Assembly: GCF_032062135.1 (NCBI RefSeq)
Contig: NC_092858.1
Span: 163,901,655 to 163,965,654, forward strand
Source of the DNA: Pyxicephalus adspersus
Taxonomy: Eukaryota > Chordata > Amphibia > Anura > Pyxicephalidae
DNA: 64,000 nucleotides
Direction of reading: 5' to 3'
Part shown: positions 37,201 to 49,200 of the stretch, piece by piece
Layout: the number at the start of each line of letters is the position of its first letter
Numbering within the stretch: the first letter of the stretch is position 1
Position numbers and translations under genes: made by a program
The notes under the pieces: generated by a model
Seen by the model: only the letters and a program-made list of their open reading frames with translations
Databases searched by the model: none
What the model was told of the DNA's origin: nothing

Positions 37201-40200
37201 GGAGGGAGGCTTGCATGACCTGCATAAGAAATCTTTTGCTACACACAGCTAGGGTAGTGGGTGATTTTAAGAGCCGAGTTGTTCTGGAACATCTTGCAAC
37301 TCTTTAATGACCTAGACAAACTTTGCAGTTGTTTCATTTTGTACAAGTTGCTCCAGAAGTTAATGAATGTCTAGGCTCAATATATATATATATATTTTTT
37401 TTTTGCTTTGCTTGTGATTAATTCACAGCGAGGATTTTATAAAGTAACTGACACCACCCTACCTAATATGTTAAGACAAACATCTGTCCTAATTGCATTT
37501 ATTAAAGTAACGTACCTGTTCCCACTTGTCCCTATCCCTGTCCCTATCTCGTATGCAACCCGGGGACTACCTGTATTTACCTCCAAAGAAATTCATAGAT
37601 AACCTCTTGCAATTCATGGTTGATACATTGAATCATTTGAAACAATGCCACTGAGCAACATTACTAAACTATATGAAGCTACACGAAATATGTTGGAGAC
37701 TTTCAATATATTAGCATAGTTTTAAGATCCAAAAATTACCCAAATAAAATAAGTTTGTGACAAAATCTGCAGACAGGCAATTACCCATTCCTAATGACCA
37801 CTTCGCTCCTCCAACTGGTCTTCCGCTTGTGTTTTATTTGCTCTCCAGATCCATTCGGCTGACTGTATCCATTTGAAGTTAAATGACATCAGTGATATTT
37901 ATAATAGTTTAATTTTGGATTGGAAACTGGTAAGGTTTTTGAAGGAAAATGCCCCAATGGTTCGCCCTTCCAATTTTTATTGACTGCCATTCCAGCTAAC
38001 AACCAGCAATGAAAAGTCAGCAGACTTGTTAAAGTGGAACCAAACATCATGAGATGTGCATACCAAATATTTACATCTGTAAATCTTCTCAAGGCAAAAA
38101 GGAAATGCAGATGTCATTTATACAGTGGCTGGATGATGGAGGCAGCAGACAACCCAATAATACAAATTAAGGCCCACAGGCAAACTCAATGTGATCCACT
38201 GATGTTGTGGGTTCCTAATGAATGTGTAACCTGAATTTTTACATTATACATTGAAGAATAATGGCCATCAGTTCTACAACTGCTGACAAAAAGAAATTAT
38301 CTCTTAGAATGAAGAATTACTTCCTGTGTAGCTACACAAAGTTAAATGCATTGTAGTGGAAGCAAATGTGAAAAGAACATTTTGTTTCACTGGGTTGCAT
38401 GTGATATTTTAGATTGTATGTAACCTCTCTAGAATTAAGTACATTTCATTTAATTACAACCCCAAGTCTGCTTTAGTAAGTAACTATTAAACCCAACTAC
38501 TTGGACAGAGAGCCTCCCCTACCCTTTATTTTACTTTTAGTAATCTGATTCCCAGTCTGTGCCAAGTCTGCATGTATACAATGGCAAACAACCTTTCTTG
38601 ATTTTATAAAATTTACTGTGGTGACACAAACTGCTAACTGGCATGATGCCAGAGTGTAAAGTGTAAGTATTTTTTTTTACAGTTGTGACATTAAGGAGCA
38701 GAATTGCAGTCTCTATGCACAGTGGATAGCAACAAGTAAAGCACGGCTTACCGTAAGCAGCCATCCATAAAGGGAAAAAAATGTTTGAATTGGGACAGAC
38801 CTAACAATAGCTCTAATACACACTAAGATGCAGTCAAACCATACACAAGTATTTCACAGGCTAAACTTATGAGAAATAGTTGTGTTACCAAAGCAAAATA
38901 CATCATCATCATGTGATAAAATATCTGATTAGATTTTCCTTATAGTGATATAGGAGAGATGCATTAATTGAAATAATGTTATCCAAAGTTGGAGATTTTA
39001 AATTTCTGCACTTGTCATTCAACTGCACTCAGATGACTTAGCACTATTTAGGCTTCCTACAGAAACACTTTCTACCAGACATATCAAGTCAGTCAGCTGT
39101 ACACCGCAGTGAAGAATTATTACAACATTTAGGAAGTGAGACAATTACCAGCTGAAATATGTTCTGCAAACAAAAGGTTCAACAGTGATGCTTGTGCTAA
39201 CTTTTTTAAACACACTCCAGGAACATTTTCAGTCCTGTGGTTTTATTATGTCTCTCCCAAAGGCGGGAGAGTTCTGTGAAAAAGTACATGCAGAGGTTGT
39301 GTTCAAATAATATATGAAAAAGTGGAAGCTCCTTCAAATCCCAGCTTTAAGCCAATCAATGTTCTTCCCAAATCAATGTGATTTCCATCCATGATGTATT
39401 TAGTACTTACCCACCTGCTCTGTACTGAGTATTGTGGTGGATATTACATTTACAAAGAAAAAGGATTCTGAAAATAAACCTATTACTTACACAAAAAAGA
39501 CCAAATTAAACATGTCGGAAAAGACACAGAAATAAACATGTACACCAACCTAAAATGTTTTTGTTTACATTTGTTTAGGTCTGGGCAAGTAGTTTATCAA
39601 TGGATTTATAAAAAGTGATGAAACTACTGAATTCTTAAAAGTGTATTTCCAATGAAAATTGTGTGGTAACAGATAAAAAGAACTTTGTTTTCTTTGACTA
39701 GAGTTCTACATTAAGGAACCATTTGTTTAGCTATTAGTAAAATCTAAATGAATGCATTTTCAAATATTTGGACAAAATGTTGATTGAAACTTGATCGGAG
39801 CAACATTTTTTGTTTATTACCTTTCAAGTTAAAATGGAAATCATTTAGGATGTTAAAACGGATGTTTCAATTAGATAACAAAACGTGACTAGTATTAATT
39901 GGACATCAATCCAGTAGATGTACATTGAACACTTGCAGTCTTATCAAATACAAATGGAAGAAAAATCACAGTGTATGCCTAGCATTAGATTAGTCATAAG
40001 GCTTGCCTTAGACCCCTCATATGCAATAGTTCAGATTAATTTTTATAGACCGGGTAGAAAAGGAGATGTTTACCTTCAAGAAATGAGCTACAGTAATACA
40101 CAATATTTTTCAGTTAATATTGTAAAAAAAAAAAAATCAATATGCCTGCTTTAACTACTTCATATAAATCAGCTGTCATGCGGGGGGCATGTGGTGGTTC

Positions 40201-43200
40201 TAATATAGAGCACTTTAAAATGCTCCCAACCTTTCCGTCTTTACAAGCTCTAATTCTCAAATTAGTCACCTTATTCAGACATTTTAAGCTCAAGCTGAAA
40301 TCCAGGCAAATATTGTTCGAAGTTTCATGTATGTTCTTACTTTATTCTGCATTTGCTTTGTTTCTATTTGATCTTTGCAGTAATTCAGCATTATACAAGT
40401 CGTACACTTTGCCTCTTAGCAGTAGTTTCTTGAAAAAAGAAGCAGTGGTCTGTCCTTTATTACTAATGTAGACAGACTGGATTTATCTACCGCCTAAAGA
40501 TTTGCAGGCCGTCTGGCTTTTGGTGAGAGGGTCCCTTGGTTCCACCCAAAGCTCTACATAACCCATGTACAGCCAAGTGATGACATTACAATTTTATGGG
40601 ATATGCATAAAGAATTTAGCAAATACAATGAGAATATAAATAAATGAAAGGGTAGTTTGTGGCCCAGTTCAATTTGAGATAGATAAAAAAGGTTTGAAAA
40701 ATCCTTTTTTAAAAGGATAGCTAAACCAAAGAACAAACATTTTTGCAATTTACTGATCCATAGATTTTTGTTCTACTGCAGTGTGCGCCCTTGTAACCTC
40801 CTGTAATTGAACTGAAGGACAATATTATCTTGTTTACATGTAATGCAATGGTACAGAAGGAGAGGAAGACATGCATCAAGTCAAGCCTGGGTGACAACCA
40901 TAGTTTCCCCCAGGTCCAGTGAAGTGTGTTATTTGCAAAAATACTAGCCAATCAAAACCTTGGGGAAAAAAAATAATCTAGCTTGCTGCAATTTATTACA
41001 CTTTTGTTTTGGGCTTAGATGCATTGCACTAAGTTTCAAATGGATTTTCAAGACTTTAGACCTGCAATACATATTGCTGTAACGGTTACCTAAATCTCTG
41101 GTGTGTATGGACTCTCAATGGATATCAAATCATACGTGTGAGTTGTGATGCAAATGAAAAACATTTTTGTCTGGAAAACCTGATTAGGCTTCAAACTGAT
41201 AATCATAACACATTGCACAGATTTAGAATCAAATTTTATTTAGGAAAATTTGCAGTACAAAAAAGTAAATACATCCTGAGACAAAGTTAAATAAAATTGT
41301 TACCATTCCACGTTACAAAAGGCCCAGGTGTCCAGCTGAAGGCTTGTGGGTCGATACGTTTTAAAATAACCGTTGACATAATATAATTGACCTAAAAGCA
41401 TGTAGGAGATACATGCAATCTGACAAAAGCAGAATGTGGAATCCTAAATTTACAATTACAAAAATCAAATTAATGTAGATTCAAGGATTTAGATTTTAGT
41501 CTTGGCAACCCAGACAGTATCAGTGGTGTTTTAGTGTTTCTGAATTGTTAAACACAACAATCATAACCAAGATGTGCAACTTGGGTTCCCCTTAAAATCT
41601 TACATAATGAAATAAATATCTTTCACCCAAACGGCCCTCTTTTTGTGCCGGGTTTATCTGCATCCCACTGATCTGCTAGTTTCACTAACAAATAGAGGTG
41701 AAACCCTATTCCCTATATCGAGATCTATAAAAGGTCTTTAATCTGTAAATAATATTTACATAATTATAACGTAGAAACTAAAATGTGTCTGTGCTTAGAA
41801 GGATTTCACAAAGGTAAAAGTTGGAGCAGGGCACTTGTACTTTCCGCCACTGCTATATCTACAGGCGAGGTGCTTCATGTGGATTCCATAAGGTATTAAT
41901 GTATTCAATCTGTGCAATACAAACATTAGATTGAGAAAAGGTTGCTACTAGCTTACAGTATTACTGTAGAAACCTGCTGTGAGGGCCTATCAATGTATAT
42001 TGTAGGGAAAGCAGCTTACCTTTACTCAGACGTACATCACCTAGGTTAGGTTATGAAAAGAGCAAAGTACAGTAACCTGGAAGATGTATACAGCAGGTTC
42101 TGCAGGCCTGCACACATTAATGGAATGGCTTGTGTCAAGAAAGCAGCACATCTACAAAGTTGCTCCATCCTCTTCCTTCTATATACAGATGTTGTACATT
42201 TTCCATGGCATTACCACAAGCTTCTTTGAACGTATTTGAAGATTCTTTCCTTCATTTTAGCTTCTAGTAAATGTAAACTAAGGGTCTGTACATTGCTACT
42301 TATTTGCCAAGTGTAGCTTAACAGCTGTTTAGCTGGGAATGGCTCATGCAAGACACATTCCTTGTTCAGTTAATGTAAAACTACAACGCTGACAGTACAC
42401 ATAGGCAATCCTAACTGTGTTTAAACACCCTACCTCTTGTGTATTTAGAAAAAAAAAAAAAAGTGAAACGTAGAAATATCAAATAAATGCTATTGTTTTT
42501 TTAAAGGAAAGTGTACTTTAATGAAACTATCCTATTGCCGGCTTTCTACATTGACCTAACCCTATTCCAACCTAGCTCTCCACAGAGCAGTACTTACCAA
42601 GGTCCAAGCACTGGATCCAGGTATATATTCCCTTACTGTTCTGCTACATGCACAGTACAGCCCTACTGATTTCCATGAGCTGTTGCTTGTCAAAGTAACA
42701 ATAAAATATACAGCCTATAAGGCTGTAGCCCCAACAGAGCAGTAATGTAGCATTTTGAATAGCTATACCCAATGCTTGGATCTGTGTGTTTTTTTTTTTT
42801 TTTTTTAATAGGTCCATGTGGGGGGTGGAGCAGAAAAAGGCATAATTGGATAAAAGTACACATTTTAAAGCAATAGCTTCTAACAACGATTGTGCATGTC
42901 TGCAAAATGGCAGAGTATATTTATGGTATGACTGGGATCCTCCTAATATTTCATTAAAGCTTTTATTGTATCAGAACCATACAAATGATAAAATTGTATG
43001 TGTGTGTATATAATAGTAAACACAGAAGTTCTAGACAAATATTTAATCAGATAAAAACGTTTGTTGGTAGTTTAAAATAGACTGAAATATGTAAAATACT
43101 ATAGGAAAGCTTAATTAGAAAAAATGATTCAGAACGTCAATCCGTCATAAAAAAAAATAAATAAATATATACCACCTAACCTATAAATAGAATTGTAGCT

Positions 43201-46200
43201 GGCTTATTTGATCGCTCACCATGCCCCACATGTCTACTGACTACAAAACCATTTTCAAAATGTATTCTTAGTGTAATTTATTGTAATAAAAATACTGCAT
43301 CATAGATCTAGTAAAAAAAAAAAAAAAAAAAATAATATGTCACCAAAACAAATTCCAGATCTCGGCTCTTTTTCAGGAAGTGGATTATTTTTTATGTCCC
43401 CCTCCTAGTATATACTATGCTACCCTCTCCTCAGATTGCAAGCTTAATCAGGGTTCTTTTCCTCCTCCTACATAGCTGTCAACTATGCAGGTTTTTCATC
43501 TGCAGCCCCTATTAATTGTACAGTGTTGCAAAAAATGTTGGCTCTTCATTTATAGAATAACATTTGGTTTATTCTCTAAATGTATAAAATACCATACCAA
43601 TAGCAATTTTGGACTATTAAACACATCAACCATGCAAAATACTAACTGGCCAGTATGCCAACTTTATGCTTATGTAAACATCAGGCCCTTTTAGGACAGT
43701 AATGTATTGATTGCACTGTTAAAAAAATTGTACTGAAAATCTAACTTATGACTAACTAACTTTTTATGATTACATTATGTTACCCTGAGCAAATCTGTGT
43801 ACCTACAGTTTTTGCAGGTACTAAAAGTTAGAAGTGAAAAGCGAGGGTGTTCAGCAGTTTTTTTTTTTTTTATTTAAATGTACACAAAGGACTTCAGCAG
43901 GTAGGTAATACTACCACTGTTCAATGACCAGGTATGTGATGCAAAAGGTGGCAAGCCACTAACAGGTGATATATGAAGATCACACAACTATATGGACAGA
44001 ATCACATCTGGCAGACTAAACAGCACATGTTTACATATCTAGGTATTTCAACTGTACTCCACTTAATAGTATGCAAACTAATGTAAATATTAAAGAAACC
44101 TCATCACTCACCCAAAAATTTTAAATGCTCCATGCAAAAGAAGTATCATACCAACCTTTTCACTGTATTACACTGAGGGAAGGAAGTTTTTTCTCTCTAG
44201 CAAAGAAATGACCAGTCTATAATTGTAATGGTAGGTTTATTGTAGCTACGACAGAACAAGAAACGTCTGACCTCTGATTGCCAACAAGGGGATCAAATAC
44301 TTATTTCACTAATTACAATGCACATCAAGCTCTGACTTTTGAGCACTGGTTTTTTGAGGGTTCCTTTGTTATTGTCTCTCACATTTACAATAAACCTACC
44401 ATTACTATTACAGACTGGTCATTTCTTTGTAAGAGGGCAAACATACAAAATCAGCAGGGGATCAAATAATTCTTTCCCTCACTGTATCTGCTTGTTCCAA
44501 TCCAGCAGCATTTATCGGACTCCACAGACTAAACATTCACTTCATCTGCTGAATGCTGTGGTTGCTTCCATCTTACAACCCCTAAATCAGAGTGAGTTGG
44601 GAATTAGGGGTGTTTTAACACTACAGTCTCCTTCATAATCCTCAGCATTGAATATGTGTAAAGAGGACAAACATGGACCAATAGGTGTGAGTATAATACT
44701 TCTTATTGTAGGAACAACCATTTTGATTATTTTTTAAGTGACTGTCGATTTTTAATTATGTTTTAGAGTAGAGAAATGTTAAAATGTCAACACTGTCCCA
44801 CTAGGGAAATTTCCATTTTCAAAGACTCTTAGATGAGAAATATGCTTACTTTAAAAAAAAAAAAAAAAAGTTGTGACAATAGGTGTCCTCCCTGGGGGGT
44901 GTTCTCTCACTTCTTGCAGATAGAAAATTTAAAATTTTGGATACGCCAAGCCTGTCTCAGTAAATAGTCACCAGAACATAAGGGGTGAATTCCCCAAATA
45001 GACACAGACCACAATACATCAGAGAGATCTGACCCTATTCTATGTTACCAAACTGAAGATAAGCTTTAAGACATTACATGCATAAAATATACTTATGTTG
45101 GAAAACAAAATATAAATGTTGGAACTTGTAAAGTGACTATACCAAATGTTTATTATAAATATTATCTTTAATGATTCCCTGTACTCCCTTAGAAGACCAC
45201 ACTTACATTTTAAAGTGCAGCAACTAATCTGGTTACGGACACTGTTATAGTGCGCTATACATATCTATACTGACCAAGAAAAAAAGATCTCTAGCGTACA
45301 CTATCACAAAAATGACAAGTGTGTAATATGGACAGAAGTTTTCTGTGATCAAAAAAATAAAAAAATACCATGCTGGATAATATTACCAAATTAAGGCATA
45401 TTGCATAGATATTTTTGCATTGAATATCCTAAGTGTATAAAATCCCATACCATGGTGTACAATCCTATGAATACAGAAGTCCAAGTAAAATATAAGCCAA
45501 AGGTACATTCAGTCTATGGTCACCTAAATCAATGACAAGCTACACCATCTGGGATCAAACTATTACCCAGACATCAAAACACAAGCTAATAGCTACACAA
45601 TGCTTTGCTGAAATAACAAATTCTGGATTGTTGCTCACATTTTAGATGACCACGCACTCATTCAAGGATCCTGATTGAAATCCTTGATTCTCGGCAACTA
45701 TTCTGATTACATAATGGTAACAGGTTTGAGGTAGCAAAGAAAAAAAGAAATGACTTACCATGAAGTGGGTTCGACGGACCAGAAGCATTATTTGGCACTC
45801 CTTGGGGAGCAGCCCCAAATCCATTTCCATTATCATCAGTATCCATATTTTCAGTTCCAGTTCCAAAAGGTAATGTATTTCCTTGACTTACATCTGAGTC
45901 ATTAGGTGGAGCACCTGCAGTAGCTAAGAAATAAAATGTCATTCACATGATCCATTATAACCATGAACAACACTGCCATCCTATGTACACAAATCTGCAA
46001 TTTGCATCAGAAGATTTGTTGTGCTTTGCATGCTTGTACTACAAAGCTCTGCAGCAATTAACCAAGTTAATATTAGACCCGGAATATGACCAAAAAAACC
46101 TTAAAGAACATCTGCCTTTAGGTGAACAACACTGAAAAATAGCCATCATTTCTTATTCCTGTCCAAGAATGCTAATTGTCAAACCTTCCCTGGCTTCAAT

Positions 46201-49200
46201 AAACAGCCCAGCAACAAATATGAATGTATACAGATCAGGTATCCGGTATCCTGACTGATTACGTTTCAGGTCACTGGCTTTTGAAAACAATACAAGCAAA
46301 GTGTCAAAGCCAATAATCTGTAGAGAAGCCAGACAACTGGTATTCCTAGAAGAACCAGTGACAGGAGTCATTTCAAGCAGACAAATCAGCCATACTTATC
46401 TAATCTTCCAACAGATCATCTAGCTAGATGACTGCAGTAACAGAGGCAAATTAAACTCAGAAGGGCTTGGAGTGCATCTGTCAAGATAGAAATAAAGAAG
46501 CAGTCATAGCTCACTATTGAGGTGCAACTTCAGTATCAGTTAACTGCTTTCTGCGTTAACACTTAATGGATCCTTGATCAGAAACAAACCTATTGTAAAA
46601 AGTATGCGCCTATTAAAAACAGCAAGGCCTTGATTTGACATGGTAACCACATTACACTAATTTAAGGGGGGTTTGGCTATGTATGCTTGTTGTTTTCAAA
46701 GGGCCAAAGCTAAGGATGACCACAGAGAATAAAGACAGACTAGAACAGCACCCAGAACAGATGGGGTGCAATCTGTGTGATTTTAGAGGACAAATGTGTT
46801 CCAGTAAAAAAAGTGGGTCATGAATGCAGAAAGGAACAGGCAACGTCCCTTTTGCAATACCCGCTTCCTGCCTGATTGGTGCAGGTATCTGCCACAAAAA
46901 GATAAGCCGACTATGCAAACTTTCAGTTTAGGTTACCAGGATATATGAAAATCCTGGCTTTCCCTGCCCATGCCAGGAGAGAATGAACTCTTGCACATGA
47001 CACCCTGCCTAGCCAATTAAAATGACTAAATAAAGTCTCCAAAAATAGAGAAAAGTTGACAGCACCCTGCACGGGAACACAAACAGGTGAGTATCGAGGG
47101 TTTAGTTTGGCTTTAAGTTAACACAATCAGTTGCTGTAGGAAAAGGACAAGCAGGTTCCTAGTAATGATTTCTGTTACAGGAGAAAAAAAAAATCTCTCT
47201 AGATTCTCTTATCAAGAGACACTAAGCTGTAGTACAGTAAAACAAAAGTAAATCATATTGTCAAATGTATTAAAACAAAATTCATTTCAGTCCACGGATT
47301 CTCAAACTGCACACAGGAATATGCTTCTTCTGTATTCAGTGTATTTACATATATGCCTCTGACATTTTTTAGGCACCGACTTACAAGTTGGGATGCTTAG
47401 TCCAGATATAGGAGGAGGAAGAGACACTGGAGGAGTCATAGGAGGGGGCATACCCGGAGGAGGCAGAAAGCCTAAAGAGCAGAAGCAAAGTTAATCAAGG
47501 CAAAAAATAAAATGTTAAAATGTTCAAACAAAAATATCGCTATATAGATAGTTTTAATAACTAGAAGACCAACAAAACAAATTAATATATTTATTCTTGT
47601 TTGGGAGTTCTGGAGACAAGCAGGCACATTAGTATATATATAAAAAAAAAAAAATTCATGGAGTTTAGAAAGCACAGACCGGACATGAACAAGCAATATC
47701 TAATCCTTGGAGTCTTTCCATAAATAAAACGACAACAGCACTTTTCTTAATATCTTGGCTCAGTGTCACAGGTCTCCACAGTAACACAATCAGACAAATC
47801 ACAGGACTTTGCGAGATACTTCTACTTCAGAATAATTGTATCTCATTTTACGTTTAGTCAGATTAACGGAGTAACTAACTGGCAACTATGCAGGTATCAT
47901 GTCCGGTGACCGATCCGCTTCACTTACTGAAGAAATGCACCTTACGGATGCAAACAGAAATGATTGTGTTCTCAAACTATTTAATACCACTTCAGTACAT
48001 CCTGTACTGAAACCATTTTAGGAGTGGTTTCAATTATAAGGATGAGGTCACACAATGCTAGTCTACCAGGATATCACCATTAATATGTTTTTGGATGTTT
48101 CAACCACTCCAATATTATTCTAATAAAAAAACATTTTTGTCATTTTGTAACATTTTTGATTTGTGGTGTGCCGCAGGATTTTTTCAATGTAAAAAAATGT
48201 GCTGTGGCTCAAAAAAAGTTGAAAAACACTGCCATAGAGTAAATAGACTCCCAACAGTAGTAATGAAATATCTCCTAATGACACGGTAGCCCAAAATTTG
48301 ATCAACACTCACCACTGTAGGTATTGTTGGACGAATCTGGAGAGAAAGCAGGGGAACAGGCGTAGACTGAGTAGCAGGTGAATTGTTTTCATTTTGAGTA
48401 CTCTCAGAAGTAGAGCCATTTTGAGATGTGTCTGCCTTCTCCGTTTTTTTACTGATATTTTTCCAATCTAAAGAATAAAAAAAAAAAAATGAGTAATCGG
48501 ATAGCTGAAAAGCAATTTCTGGTACCACTGATCAGAAAGTGATACTAACCTGGACTTAGTGTATCATTATCAAGCATTCCTCCTTCACACAATGCCTCTA
48601 GTTCCTCAGGTTTGACCTTACTCCATGGTATGTAAGTAACACCAATTTCTACATCCCAATACTGCTTATACTCCGCTTTAATTCCTTTGTTTAAAGCCCA
48701 TGCTATCTACAAAACAAGGACAACTTCATTTAAGTAAGCGAGCATAAAAATAACAAAACAAAACAGATGAAACTGAAATTGAAAACAGTTGACAGACTTA
48801 AAGCCACTAAGAAAAATATAGTAAGCAGTAAAATGTACATACACCCTTAATAATATTGCCATATTTGCCTAAAAGCTCAGAATGTAAACATGTTAAAATT
48901 TACCTTTATTGCCTTTAGGTTGACTTTGAAGTTTCCTCTGCTCAGTTTCTGTAAAGCCCGATATGCATCCATTCTCTGAACCATTACAATATAGGCACAA
49001 CCCCTTGGTGGTATCATCTAGAAAGAAACCACAGTAAATGTAACTTGAGCCCAATTCTACACAAACTTGTACATAAATTTTGTTCACCTCTGTTATTTTT
49101 TTATGCTTTTCCTAAAGCAAAGCCTAGAAAACGGCTGACTCGGCTGACTATATAGGAGATTGTTTTTGTAAATTTCACCCTAAAAGAAAATGAATCTAAT

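Larger units (their letters stand above)
19554..45758 (-). other. SCAF4: SCAF4 last intron (about 26 kb)
   Basis: GT-AG intron with compatible phase (1 on both sides), so no exon need be missing here. It contains microsatellites, a hAT-like MITE (21619-21814), an L1 3' fragment (22420-23600), LINE tails, a dead Tc1 element (31004-32556), TA-flanked MITEs (34281-34614, 37103-37573, 44171-44484), a hAT-like MITE (36470-36737) and long unrecognised stretches: 19600-21600, 24800-28100, 28260-31000, 32560-34200, 34620-36460, 37580-44160 and 44490-45750. I see no nested gene. Confidence 0.8.
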
